Source: Acidiferrobacteraceae bacterium (GTDB lineage: Bacteria > Pseudomonadota > Gammaproteobacteria > Arenicellales > UBA868). Taken from it: a stretch of DNA of 61,359 nt. The notes below the pieces were generated by a model. It was not told the DNA's origin and made no database searches. It worked only from the letters and a program-made list of their open reading frames with translations. Every line of letters starts with the position of its first letter. Positions within the stretch are counted from its first letter, which is position 1. Positions 37,912 to 47,097 of the stretch are shown in pieces. The position numbers were made by a program, and so were the translations under genes. Location: assembly GCA_002724185.1 (NCBI GenBank), contig PBOB01000084.1:1-61359 (forward strand), given 5' to 3'.

Positions 37912-39120
37912 ATGACTAGAGATAAAGAGCTCATTAGAGGTATTCAAACAAAGGCTGTTCATGCTGGAGAGGAGCCCGATAGTGTGACGGGTGCATCTGC
38001 TCCAAATATTGTTATGTCTAGTACGTTTGTGGTTAAGGAACCACAGGGATTTTCAGCTGCAAACCGAGACCCGGATACGCCGTATGTATACAGTCGTTGG
38101 GCGAACCCCACAGTGCAGCAACTGCAAGAAAAATTAGCTTCACTTGAGGAGGCTGAGCGGTGCATTTGTTTTGCTTCCGGGATGGCTGCTACATCCGGGC
38201 TACTGTTTAGTTTGCTTCAACCAGGGGATGCGCTCGTAATAAGTGATACTAACTATCCCGGTACAGCTGAGTTGGTAAGGAACTCTCTTCCCAGGCTAGG
38301 TGTCGATGTAATTCCCGTAGACACCTCATATCTTCCGAATGTTGAAAATGCTGTTTCTTCAAAGACGCGTTTGGTATGGATAGAAACGCCAGCTAATCCA
38401 ATTCTACGGTTGTCTGATATTGCAGCAATTGCAGACATCGCCCATCGATCTGGCGCTGAACTAGTAGTGGATTCCACATTTGCTTCACCTATTGCTACGC
38501 GCCCGCTCGTTTTAGGTGCAGATTACGTTGTACATTCTCTGACTAAGTATATTGGGGGTCATGGAGATGCAATGGGTGGTGCAGTTCTTGGATCACGTAG
38601 CGCAATGGAGTTGATTGAAACCGAGGGGCTTATTCATTTCGGAGGAACAATTAGCCCCTTTAATGCCTGGCTGATACAGCGGGGCATTGCTACATTGCCT
38701 CTTCGAATGGATACCCATCAAAGAAATGCCATGACAGTTGCAGCGTTTCTGGAGAACCACCCGCAAGTTGAATTAGTACTTTACCCCGGGCTAGCTAGTC
38801 ATCCGCAACATGATCTTGCTAGCAAGCAAATGGACAATTATTCCGGGATGGTTTCAATCCGAGTGGCAGGTGGTGAAGAATTCGCAAAGAAGCTAGCAAA
38901 AGAGCTCAAAGTATTTCATTACGCAGTTTCGCTAGGCCATTTTCGCAGTCTTATTTATTGGATCGGAACAGAGGAGCTGGTGTCGTCAAGCTATCAGATA
39001 GAGGGAGAGCAGCTTGAAGCGTATAGCAGAATAGCAGGAGATGGAGTTTTTAGAATGTCTATCGGTCTAGAAGATCCGGATGACCTATGTGCCGATCTTG
39101 ACCAGGCATTTTCAAAATAA
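37912..39120 (+). CDS. Cys/Met-metabolism PLP enzyme, gamma-lyase type
   Basis: 402 residues of the cystathionine gamma-lyase / methionine gamma-lyase / gamma-synthase family. Marks: YSRWANPT, FASGMAATSG, the VDSTFASP strand with the Asp for PLP, and the Schiff-base Lys in HSLTKYIGGHGDAMGG. At the position where methionine gamma-lyase has its active-site Cys after Tyr-Gly, this protein reads NYPGTAE, so Gly replaces Cys; this favours a cystathionine-lyase or other C-S lyase over a classic methionine gamma-lyase. It follows an MFS gene by 25 bases. Confidence 0.85.
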   Translation: MTRDKELIRGIQTKAVHAGEEPDSVTGASAPNIVMSSTFVVKEPQGFSAANRDPDTPYVYSRWANPTVQQLQEKLASLEEAERCICFASGMAATSGLLFSLLQPGDALVISDTNYPGTAELVRNSLPRLGVDVIPVDTSYLPNVENAVSSKTRLVWIETPANPILRLSDIAAIADIAHRSGAELVVDSTFASPIATRPLVLGADYVVHSLTKYIGGHGDAMGGAVLGSRSAMELIETEGLIHFGGTISPFNAWLIQRGIATLPLRMDTHQRNAMTVAAFLENHPQVELVLYPGLASHPQHDLASKQMDNYSGMVSIRVAGGEEFAKKLAKELKVFHYAVSLGHFRSLIYWIGTEELVSSSYQIEGEQLEAYSRIAGDGVFRMSIGLEDPDDLCADLDQAFSK

Positions 39121-39212
39121 GTATAAAGTCAATTATTTTTTTAAGTGATAGAAGCCGAAGGTACTATTATGTTTCCCGCAAACGCCCATTTGGTGGCGGA
39201 TGAAGTCTGCAA

Positions 39213-40004
39213 TTAGTGGTGTAATATTTGACTCAAGAATAATTTTGTACGATCATGTTGCGGGTTCTCGAAAAAGTCGGTCGGGGTGTTTTGCTCGATA
39301 ATTTCTCCGCCATCCATAAAGATAACACGATGCGCAACACGCGTTGCAAAACCCATCTCGTGGGTTACCACTAACATCGTCATTCCGCTTTCAGCTAACT
39401 CAATCATTACATCTAAGACTTCTTTTATCATTTCAGGATCTAATGCTGATGTTGGCTCATCAAATAGCATTATTTTTGGCTTCATGCATAGTGCTCGCGC
39501 TATTGCTACGCGTTGTTGCTGTCCTCCTGATAATTGACCAGGAAACTTATGCGCCTGTTCAGGAATTTGAACCCTTTCAAGATATTGCATTGCAGCTTCT
39601 TCGGCTTCAATCTTAGGCATCTTTCGCACCCAGATAGGCGCTAAACAAACATTCTCTAAAACTGTTAAATGTGGGAAGAGGTTAAATTGTTGAAAGACCA
39701 TACCCACTTCTGATCGTATAATTTCGATGTTTTTTAGGTCGTGTGTGAGCTCAGTACCATCGACAACAATATTGCCTTGTTGGTGTTGTTCGAGTCGATT
39801 TATGCATCGGATTAAAGTAGATTTTCCGGAGCCTGAAGGGCCACAGATGACGATTCGTTCGCCACGGCGTACTTCCAGGTTAATATCTTTTAGTACATGA
39901 AAATCATCGAACCACTTGTGCATTTGATCAATAGAAATGATTGTCCCTGAAGATTCAATCTCTGACGTCTTATCACTAGTTGTATGAGAAATGTCGCTAG
40001 CCAT
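39213..40004 (-). CDS. aapP: General amino-acid ABC transporter ATPase AapP
   Basis: 263 residues. Walker [10 protein letters not shown], signature [15 protein letters not shown], Walker [16 protein letters not shown] and the switch His in VVTHEMGFA make a standard polar amino-acid ATPase. It is the last gene of the aapJQMP operon, 28 bases after aapM, and converges on the gamma-lyase-type gene. Confidence 0.95.
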   Translation of the reverse strand: MASDISHTTSDKTSEIESSGTIISIDQMHKWFDDFHVLKDINLEVRRGERIVICGPSGSGKSTLIRCINRLEQHQQGNIVVDGTELTHDLKNIEIIRSEVGMVFQQFNLFPHLTVLENVCLAPIWVRKMPKIEAEEAAMQYLERVQIPEQAHKFPGQLSGGQQQRVAIARALCMKPKIMLFDEPTSALDPEMIKEVLDVMIELAESGMTMLVVTHEMGFATRVAHRVIFMDGGEIIEQNTPTDFFENPQHDRTKLFLSQILHH

Positions 40005-40032
40005 AATGTTTTATTCCCTGGAGATGCTAGAG

Positions 40033-41163
40033 TTATTGTTTATGTTCGGTTGCAAGTCGCTTTTCGAGGCTAAGCGAGTATCGGGCCATGCTAAAACAGC
40101 AGATAAAGAAGAAAAGAGAAACAAAAATGTAAAGTTCAGGAGCGAGGCCAAGCCATTCAGGATCATTAAGACGTGCGCGGCCAAGCCCTAGGATGTCCAT
40201 CATACCGATGATAATAACAAGAGTGGAGTCTTTAAATGCACCAATGAATGTGTTTATTATTCCAGGTATTGATATCTTTAAGGCTTGGGGCAAAATAATC
40301 AATTGGTGAGCCCGCCAGTAATTTAGACCCAATGAGTCAGCTGCTTCATACTGTCCGGAAGACAAGCCTTGCAGGCCTCCTCGGACAACCTCTGCAATAT
40401 AAGCTGAAGCAAAAAGCGTTACCATGATTAGAACGCGCATTAGAATGTCGAATGTAGATCCAGGCGGCAAGAAATACATAAGCATCGTTGATGCGACGAA
40501 GAGCAGTGTAATTAAGGGCACCCCTCGGATAAATTCAATAAATAGAACACATACAGTTCGCAGGGCGGGCAATTTCGAACGTCGGCCTAGCGCTAACAAG
40601 ATACCAATCGGTAATGAAAATGACAGGCTCGCAATGCCAACAATCAGGGTCAACAAAATTCCACCGAACTTGGTGGTCGGCACAGGAGTGAGCCCGAATC
40701 CTCCGATTAGTAGCCATGTTGCAATGAATGGGAATGCTACAGCGTACCATAACCAGTATCTCTTGCCTGGGAGATCGTCCTTTAGTATTCCTACTACTGC
40801 GATCAGGAAAAGTAAAAAACAAAGCATTGGCCGCCAACGCAGATCTTCCGGATACCAACCGAAAAGAAAAAGCTGAAAACTGCTTTTAATAAATGCCCAG
40901 CATGCTCCGTCTCGCGGTTCATTCATCTGTGCCCAGCAGTCTTTCCTGTCGCTTGCAGTCCAAATCGAGTCTAGTGCAATCCATTCCATGATGCCTGGCA
41001 CAATTAGCCAAAGTAGCCATACCGAAAGGATGGTTAGTAGTGCATTAAGCGGCGATGAGAACAAATTAAGCCGCATCCATGCTATTGGTCCCCGCGTTCG
41101 AGTTGGTGGCGGAAGATCAGGGTGAGTTCCTGGTGTGTATTGTTTTGTCATATGTGGATCCAC
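40033..41163 (-). CDS. aapM: General amino-acid ABC transporter permease AapM
   Basis: 376 residues. The C-terminal half is a HisMQ-type permease core with IEFIRGVPLITLLF and EAADSLGLNYWRAHQLIILPQALK, the ATPase-contacting loop. The N-terminal half holds extra helices and a Cys-containing periplasmic stretch (RKDCWAQMNEPRDGACWAF), the usual extension of AapM/YhdY proteins. It starts 12 bases after aapQ. Confidence 0.93.
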   Translation of the reverse strand: MDPHMTKQYTPGTHPDLPPPTRTRGPIAWMRLNLFSSPLNALLTILSVWLLWLIVPGIMEWIALDSIWTASDRKDCWAQMNEPRDGACWAFIKSSFQLFLFGWYPEDLRWRPMLCFLLFLIAVVGILKDDLPGKRYWLWYAVAFPFIATWLLIGGFGLTPVPTTKFGGILLTLIVGIASLSFSLPIGILLALGRRSKLPALRTVCVLFIEFIRGVPLITLLFVASTMLMYFLPPGSTFDILMRVLIMVTLFASAYIAEVVRGGLQGLSSGQYEAADSLGLNYWRAHQLIILPQALKISIPGIINTFIGAFKDSTLVIIIGMMDILGLGRARLNDPEWLGLAPELYIFVSLFFFICCFSMARYSLSLEKRLATEHKQ

Positions 41164-41175
41164 TCAGCTAACGAT

Positions 41176-42369
41176 TTAGCGTTCAGTTAGCTTTATACGA
41201 CGATTAAACCAATTCATGAAGGCTGAAATGATTAAGGAAATAACCAGGTAGAAACCCATAACGATAAGCATTGTTTCCATTTCCTTCCCAGTTTGCATTA
41301 AGCTGATTCCACCAATCGTTGCGGTAATATCCATATAGCCAATAGCGATAGCTAGCGACGAATTTTTTGTCAGGTTGAGATACTGACTGCACAGAGGTGG
41401 AACAATCACCCTAAGCGCCTGAGGAATAACCACTAGCTGTAAGGTTCGGTTATGGCGCAGGCCTATCGCGTGCGCCGCCTCAGTTTGGCCACTGTTCACG
41501 GCAAGAATTCCTGCTCGAACAATTTCGGCAATAAAACACGCGGTGTAGTATGACAGAGCTAGCCAAAGTGCAAGAAATTCTGGTTTGAGAGCCATGCCGC
41601 CTTTGAAGTTAAAGCCCTTGAGTGCTGGGATATCCCAGGACAGAGGCATCCCAGTCGCGAGAAATGCAATCCCTGTTGCGCCAACGACTATAGCTACTGA
41701 GATCCAAAATACAGGATAGATCCGCCCGGTTTGATTTTGTACTCGTTTAGCCCACTGGCGGAAAATGATTGCCGAAATGACGGCAAGAACAAAAATAATA
41801 CCGACGATAGACGCACCTGCTTCAAAGATTGGAGACGGCACATAGAAGCCGCGGTTGGATAGAAAAAAGATTCCATCTGGCAAGCCATAGGATTTCTTTG
41901 CCGGTGGTAGCAAGACAACAATCATAGAGTAGATTGCTAGGATATGAATGAGGATTGGTACATTTCTTACAAATTCAATAAATACATAAACAATACGGCT
42001 AACGAGCCAATTACGAGATAGTCGTAATATTCCGAGCGTGAATCCAAGGATTGATGCCGCAATGATTCCAAGCAGTGCAACCAAGAGCGTATTTAGCGCG
42101 CCGACCGCAGCAGCACGCAGATGAGTTGACTGATTCGTATACTCGATAAACGGCGAAAAAGTAATGTCGTAAGCTGCTGGCCATAGCAAAAAGCCAAAAC
42201 TGAATTCTTTTCCAACCGCCGCGAGGTTTACAACAACATTTTGCGCAATTAATGCGATCAGCGCAAAAATCGCGATCATCGTAAGAATTTGGATTATGAC
42301 GGCCCGGGATTCCTGGTGGCGCCACAATCGAAGGACTAGGCTGCGTGATTTGTTCCGATTAGAGGTCAT
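41176..42369 (-). CDS. aapQ: General amino-acid ABC transporter permease AapQ
   Basis: 397 residues. The signature parts are FVEFVRNVPILIHIL-like (here VFIEFVRNVPILIHILAIY) near residue 130 and the coupling loop QTEAAHAIGLRHNRTLQLVVIPQALR near the C-terminus. The long periplasmic insert between helices is normal for AapQ/YhdX. With AapM it forms the membrane channel. Confidence 0.93.
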   Translation of the reverse strand: MTSNRNKSRSLVLRLWRHQESRAVIIQILTMIAIFALIALIAQNVVVNLAAVGKEFSFGFLLWPAAYDITFSPFIEYTNQSTHLRAAAVGALNTLLVALLGIIAASILGFTLGILRLSRNWLVSRIVYVFIEFVRNVPILIHILAIYSMIVVLLPPAKKSYGLPDGIFFLSNRGFYVPSPIFEAGASIVGIIFVLAVISAIIFRQWAKRVQNQTGRIYPVFWISVAIVVGATGIAFLATGMPLSWDIPALKGFNFKGGMALKPEFLALWLALSYYTACFIAEIVRAGILAVNSGQTEAAHAIGLRHNRTLQLVVIPQALRVIVPPLCSQYLNLTKNSSLAIAIGYMDITATIGGISLMQTGKEMETMLIVMGFYLVISLIISAFMNWFNRRIKLTER

Positions 42370-42420
42370 TTCAGCTGCTGCCTAATATACGTTTTTAAGT
42401 AGCACGGTTGTCAGCCAGCT

Positions 42421-42455
42421 TGAGAAACCCGGGGGTTTGCACCCCGGGCTTCTCA
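42421..42455 (-). repeat. Intercistronic hairpin between aapJ and aapQ
   Basis: TGAGAAACCCGGGG (42421-42434) pairs with CCCCGGGCTTCTCA (42442-42455) with one mismatch and a seven-base loop. On the transcribed strand no U-run follows, so it is better read as an mRNA-stabilising or partial read-through element. Such hairpins after the binding-protein gene give more binding protein than permease. Confidence 0.75.
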
Positions 42456-42482
42456 GACAACTTAGAAAACTTAGACTTCCGA

Positions 42483-43514
42483 TTAACGGAAAGGTGGTGA
42501 ATACTGCAAGCCACCATCTGTCCATAGTGCGTTATAACCGCGGGCAATTCCCAGCGGTGTGTTCACACCAATATTTCTCTCGAAAATCTCACCATAGTTA
42601 CCGACCTGCTTAATAATTTGGTATGCCCAGTCATTAGCAAGGCCAAGCTCGGAACCCTGACTTCCATCGACGCCTAACAACCGACGTATTTCAGGATGAT
42701 CAGAAACTCCTGTTTTGCCGGCAAGTGAATCGACGTTTGCACTAGTTACTCCAAGCTCTTCCGCGGTGATTGTTGCGTTCAGGACCCATGTGATTATATC
42801 AGACCACTGATCATCACCGTGTCTTGTTGCCGGGCCTAAGGGCTCTTTTGAGATAATCTCAGGAAGAACCATATGCGCATCAGGATCAGGCAGTGCAGAT
42901 CGCGTTGACGCTAGACCTGAAGCGTCAGTGGTATATACATCGCATCGGCCTGCTTCGTAGTTCTGACGGGCTTCGTCATTAGTCTCGATGGTAACGGCTT
43001 CGTATGACATTCCATTGGATGCGAAATAGTCAGCAAGGTTAAGCTCAGTGGTTGTTCCAGTTTGTATACAAACTGATGCCCCATCAAGCTCTGTGGCGCT
43101 GCTAATACCAAGGTCCTTCTTAACCATGAAGCCTTGGCCGTCATAGTAGTTAACGCCATGAAATCGCAACTTTACACCGACGTCGCGAGAAAACGTTATT
43201 GTGGTATTTCGCCAAAGAACATCACCTTCGCCAGCATTTAGCCTAGTGAATCGCGTTTTGCCTGTGGAAGTAACAGCTTCAATTTTATTTGCATCGCCTA
43301 GTACTGCAGCAGCAGTGGCACGACAGAAATCGATGTCAAAGCCTTCCCAAACTCCGCTAGCATTTGGTGCAGCGAAACCTGCGATACCAGTGCTGACAAC
43401 GCACCGCAATACTCCCCGTGCCTGAACATCTTCTAGGGTGCCCGCTTGTACACCACTGGTTACAGCTAATGCGAGCGCCAGAGCGGCTGAGGTTAAAGTA
43501 GTTTTGAGTCTCAT
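42483..43514 (-). CDS. aapJ: General amino-acid ABC transporter binding protein AapJ
   Basis: 343 residues from the ATG at 43514, which has AGGAG six bases upstream; a TTG at 43520 would add two residues. A signal peptide ends near SGVQA (about residue 24). The mature protein opens with GTLEDVQARGVLRCVVSTGIAGFAAPN and shows WEGFDIDFCRATAAAVLGD, typical of AapJ/YhdW, which have broad specificity for polar amino acids and often also bind quaternary amines or GABA. First gene of the operon. Confidence 0.95.
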   Translation of the reverse strand: MRLKTTLTSAALALALAVTSGVQAGTLEDVQARGVLRCVVSTGIAGFAAPNASGVWEGFDIDFCRATAAAVLGDANKIEAVTSTGKTRFTRLNAGEGDVLWRNTTITFSRDVGVKLRFHGVNYYDGQGFMVKKDLGISSATELDGASVCIQTGTTTELNLADYFASNGMSYEAVTIETNDEARQNYEAGRCDVYTTDASGLASTRSALPDPDAHMVLPEIISKEPLGPATRHGDDQWSDIITWVLNATITAEELGVTSANVDSLAGKTGVSDHPEIRRLLGVDGSQGSELGLANDWAYQIIKQVGNYGEIFERNIGVNTPLGIARGYNALWTDGGLQYSPPFR

Positions 43515-43686
43515 AAACAACTCCTCTCCGATTTTAATGGATGATTATGATTGCACCGAGCCGGCATGAAGCAGAAAGCTTCAAGTCCTAACATCGGCGT
43601 TAGGGTGATGGTAACCCGAATTTCAAGCTCAATGCCACAACGATCTAGCTGTATTTGCGCCATATTTGCATCTAAAGCTGCAGATT

Positions 43687-44664
43687 TCAGCTATTAGTTG
43701 CTTCTAATTGCTCATCGGCATGATAAGAAGAGCGAACCATCGGCCCAGATAATACCCGTGTAAAACCCAACTTTTCTCCCTCAATACGTAATTCTTCAAA
43801 TGTTTTTGGGGCTACATACCGATGTACGGGTAGATGATGGACACTTGGCTGGAGATATTGGCCAAGGGTAAGGATCGCAACGTTATTAGCTCGCATGTCC
43901 TCCATTACTTGTAGCACTTCTTCAATTGTTTCACCTAGACCCATCATGAGGCCAGATTTCGTGGGTATGTCAGGCGAGCAGCACTTAAACGAGTTCAATA
44001 GATGCAACGAGTGCTCATAGCTTGCTCCGGGGCGAACCTTCTTATACAGGCGCGGCACTGTCTCAAGGTTGTGATTAAACACATCAGGTGGAGTTTCTGC
44101 CAAGATGCGCAGAGCATTTTCAGCTCGTCCGCGAAAGTCTGGCACAAGAATTTCTATTCTAATACCGGGTATCGCAGTGCGCAGCGCTTGAATACATTCC
44201 GCAAAGTGGTTTGCTCCACCATCACGCAGGTCATCTCGATCTACAGATGTAATCACGACATAGCTTAAATTCATATGGTTTGCGGTTTGGGCAAGTGCTG
44301 ATGGCTCTGCAGCATCAAGAGGCAATGGTCGGCCATGAGCTATGTCACAGAACGGGCAACGTCTTGTACACAGAGCGCCCATAATCATAAATGTTGCCGT
44401 ACCATTCCCAAAACACTCTCCAAGGTTGGGACAATTGGCCTCTTCGCAAACAGTGTTCAGATTGTTTTCTCTTAAAACGCTCTTTAGTTGTAAGACTTTA
44501 GGTGTACCACTAAATTTCGCCTTTATCCATTTTGGTTTAGCCAATTGATCTTTGCGGGGTGTTGGTGCGAATTTAACCGGAACGCGTGCGACTTTATCTT
44601 GGTTGCGTGAAGGGTTTGCACGATTTATGTCTATGCCTGAGGATTTGGGGTGTATTTTGTCCAT
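43687..44664 (-). CDS. lipA: Lipoyl synthase
   Basis: 325 residues. Radical-SAM enzyme that inserts two sulfurs into octanoyl groups on lipoyl domains. The auxiliary-cluster cysteines are in [12 protein letters not shown] and the SAM-cluster cysteines in CTRRCPFCD; the C-terminal RSSYHADEQ with its conserved RSSYHA is present. lipB, its usual neighbour in this class, is not next to it. Confidence 0.97.
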   Translation of the reverse strand: MDKIHPKSSGIDINRANPSRNQDKVARVPVKFAPTPRKDQLAKPKWIKAKFSGTPKVLQLKSVLRENNLNTVCEEANCPNLGECFGNGTATFMIMGALCTRRCPFCDIAHGRPLPLDAAEPSALAQTANHMNLSYVVITSVDRDDLRDGGANHFAECIQALRTAIPGIRIEILVPDFRGRAENALRILAETPPDVFNHNLETVPRLYKKVRPGASYEHSLHLLNSFKCCSPDIPTKSGLMMGLGETIEEVLQVMEDMRANNVAILTLGQYLQPSVHHLPVHRYVAPKTFEELRIEGEKLGFTRVLSGPMVRSSYHADEQLEATNS

Positions 44665-45185
44665 TGATTTAATCTACCGATGCTGACAATATGATAACAA
44701 GTTAGCGTTGTTACAGGTGGCCAAAACAATTTTACAACAAAGACAAAAATGGGTCCTACTTTTGACTCAAGCTATGTTTTAGGGTGGACTTGGATAGACA
44801 CCACATAAAATTGTCTGGCAGCTTAATAGTTTAGGACTGTTGAGCAAGCATTGGATCAATAAATAAGTTGGCTCGGGTCCTAAATTTATCTGCTAGTGAC
44901 AGTGTTGATAGCGCTTTTAATAGTTATGTCGCTACAAGTCTCGACTGATTCAGCAGAGGTTACATCATGTTGTTAAGTCAAGACGGATCTGTAGCCGTAG
45001 CAGAATTTAACTATAGTCATCTGAAAACAGAGATTAGCGAAGATTACCATGATGAATTGCCTGGCTGTAATGAACATTGCGTCTAATAAGGGTAAGATAT
45101 TGGAATTGAAGATGAACAGCCCATATATGTCCAAAGTAATGCCGGGTTTAGGTGCAGGTAGTTGAGTTTATAAAGACTAGCAATT
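44665..45185. other. 521-bp gap between lipA and the asparaginase gene
   Basis: No gene of normal size, RNA gene or strong terminator is visible. The gap must hold the promoters of divergent lipA and the asparaginase gene. The only coding candidate is a 39-codon frame at 44967-45086, listed separately. Confidence 0.5.
44967..45086 (+). CDS. Possible 39-residue small protein
   Basis: ATG with AGAGG eight bases before it, 39 codons, TAA stop. The product is acidic and ends in CNEHCV, giving a CxxxC pair near the C-terminus. No hydrophobic segment. There is no homology I recognise, and a frame of this size arises easily by chance, so this is weak. Confidence 0.2.
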   Translation: MLLSQDGSVAVAEFNYSHLKTEISEDYHDELPGCNEHCV

Positions 45186-46181
45186 ATGCAAGTTAATCCA
45201 ATAGTGGTGGAGATTACACGCGGTGATTTGGTTGAAAGCGTTCATCGCGGCGCTTTTGCTATTTTTGATAATACGCAAGGCTTGATCGCAAGAGAAGGAG
45301 ATATCGACCGCCCAATATATCCGCGTTCAGCAGTTAAGCCAATCCAAGCTCTACCTCTCGTTGAAACTCATGCTGCAGACTATTGGAATTTAACACAAGC
45401 AGAACTAGCGCTTGCCTGCGCATCGCATAGCGGGCAGCCAGCCCATGTGGTTGCTGTGCGTGGATGGCTAAAAAAGATTGGTTTGTCTGATCGGGATATA
45501 GCTTGTGGCGCACATCATCCTATTGACCAAGATGCCTGTGTGGCGCTCTTCAGAGATGGAGAACAACCTGGCCGGATACACAATAACTGTTCTGGTAAGC
45601 ATGCTGGTTTTTTGACGACAGCCAGACATTTAGGCGAATCTATAGAGGGATACCTCGATGTGGACCATCCTATACAACAAAGAATTAAGAAGATATTGTC
45701 TGAAATGACAGATACTTGCCTGGATGCCAGCAATCCAGCGATTGACGGGTGTGGTGCGCCGGTATTTGGATTGCCACTACGTGGTCTGGCATTCGGGATG
45801 GCTCGATTTGCTGCTGGAGAGAATTGTCCAGGGCCGAGAGGGGCTGCATCTCAGAAGTTGTATGAAGCCATGAGTGCTAATCCATGGATGTTGGCTGGTA
45901 GTGGTCGTTGGTCAACTAGTGCGATGCAATTGGCCCCTGGTCAGTTTGTCGTTAAAGGTGGAGCGGAGGGTGTTTATTGCGGGATAGTCCCATCAAGAGA
46001 GTTAGGATTTGCCTTGAAAATAGATGATGGAGCGAATCGTGCGGCCGAATCGCTCATGGGCCAACTCTTGGTTAATTACGGGCACCTTGCCAATGAGTTG
46101 TCTTCATTGCTTCAGCGTTTATCTTCACCATCAGTGATTAACGCTGCGGGCCTAGTAGTTGGTGATACGCGTGCCATATAG
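45186..46181 (+). CDS. Asparaginase, Rhizobium etli ReAV-type (Asparaginase_II family)
   Basis: 331 residues. Hydrolyses asparagine to aspartate and ammonia. The family is unrelated to the classic E. coli enzymes and uses Ser/Lys chemistry with a zinc site. Seen here: RSAVKPIQALPL (Ser-x-x-Lys), ASHSGQ, NNCSGKHAG and DGCGAP, which hold the Cys/Lys residues that bind zinc in the R. etli protein. Full length, single gene, divergent from lipA across a 521-base gap. Confidence 0.88.
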   Translation: MQVNPIVVEITRGDLVESVHRGAFAIFDNTQGLIAREGDIDRPIYPRSAVKPIQALPLVETHAADYWNLTQAELALACASHSGQPAHVVAVRGWLKKIGLSDRDIACGAHHPIDQDACVALFRDGEQPGRIHNNCSGKHAGFLTTARHLGESIEGYLDVDHPIQQRIKKILSEMTDTCLDASNPAIDGCGAPVFGLPLRGLAFGMARFAAGENCPGPRGAASQKLYEAMSANPWMLAGSGRWSTSAMQLAPGQFVVKGGAEGVYCGIVPSRELGFALKIDDGANRAAESLMGQLLVNYGHLANELSSLLQRLSSPSVINAAGLVVGDTRAI

Positions 46182-46215
46182 ACGATTATTAAATTGTGGG
46201 AGTTATAGAACTGCA

Positions 46216-46515
46216 TCAATTTGCCCGGTTGGATGAGTTTTGTGTTGTGATAATCGTAATTCTTAAGGCGTGAATGTCAGCCGGAATGAATTCAGCTAGC
46301 GCGCTATAAATTAAACGATGGCGCTCCACTAAGGTTATTCCATCAAACTCACGAGCTGCAATAGTCAAAGCAAAATGACTCCCTCCAGAAGCTGCGCCAG
46401 GGTGTCCTTTATGCATATGACTTTCATCAGCTATCTCGAGTAGTTCAACCGATAGCGATTCTCTAAGTCGTTCTTCAATTGCAATAAGTCGTTTTGACTG
46501 ATCCATACCAATCAT
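46216..46515 (-). CDS. bolA: BolA family protein
   Basis: 99 residues. The block ESHMHKGHPGAASGGSHF followed by FDGITLVERHRLIYSAL is the BolA signature; the conserved His residues serve as ligands for a [2Fe-2S] cluster shared with a monothiol glutaredoxin. The start overlaps the stop of yciB by ATGA, so the two are translationally coupled, a pairing seen in other gammaproteobacteria. Confidence 0.93.
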   Translation of the reverse strand: MIGMDQSKRLIAIEERLRESLSVELLEIADESHMHKGHPGAASGGSHFALTIAAREFDGITLVERHRLIYSALAEFIPADIHALRITIITTQNSSNRAN

Positions 46516-47072
46516 TTCTCATCAATTTGGATGTGTTTCGCAATCAACGCCATTTGAGCAATCGTAAACAGCAACGTTAAGCCCATAAGACCAAAGACCT
46601 TAAAGTTAACCCAGATGTCAGTTCGAGTGGCTTCATCAAGATCAAGCCGGAAAAAGAACGCAACGTATAAATTCAACGCGCCCACCAGCAAAAAGAAAAG
46701 TCCCCATGCTAGGTTGACATTTTTCCATATCCGCGGAGGCAGCTGAATTTGCGAGCCAAGCAGAAACTCTATCGCTGTGCGACGACCTATTAATTGGCTG
46801 CCAAGTACGATTAGGGCAAAAATCCACTCGACAATGGTCGGCTTCCATTTAATAAAGGTATCATCACGAAAAATGAGAGTCATGCCACCAAATATGACAA
46901 TTACAGCAAGAGTAATTATATGAGTTGGCTCAAATCGTTTCTTACGAGACCAATAGAATATAACTTGAATTACTGAAGCGGCAATGGCAACGGCGGTTGC
47001 AATGAAAATGTTAGTATATTTGTATGCTACAAAGAATAGAATTAGCGGAAAGAAATCAAGTAAAAGTTTCAT
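46512..47072 (-). CDS. yciB: Inner-membrane protein YciB (septation protein A family)
   Basis: 186 residues with about five membrane helices. Starts MKLLLDFFPLILFFVAYK, and contains FRDDTFIKWKPTIVEWIFA and NLAWGLFFLLVGALNLYVAF, the family core. YciB interacts with division and elongation proteins and helps envelope integrity. Its start lies only 25 bases from the annotated start of the divergent kinase gene. Confidence 0.95.
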   Translation of the reverse strand: MKLLLDFFPLILFFVAYKYTNIFIATAVAIAASVIQVIFYWSRKKRFEPTHIITLAVIVIFGGMTLIFRDDTFIKWKPTIVEWIFALIVLGSQLIGRRTAIEFLLGSQIQLPPRIWKNVNLAWGLFFLLVGALNLYVAFFFRLDLDEATRTDIWVNFKVFGLMGLTLLFTIAQMALIAKHIQIDEK

Positions 47073-47097
47073 ATGATTTGATGGTTGAAATTACGGA

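Noticed and set aside
40424..40876. 150-codon plus-strand frame inside aapM
   Set aside because: Antisense to a clear permease gene; the product is basic and repetitive, without recognisable motifs.
13820..43686. Classic integrative island with attL/attR in tRNA-Ser
   Set aside because: No integrase gene, and no copy of the tRNA 3' end was found near the far boundary at about 43.6 kb.
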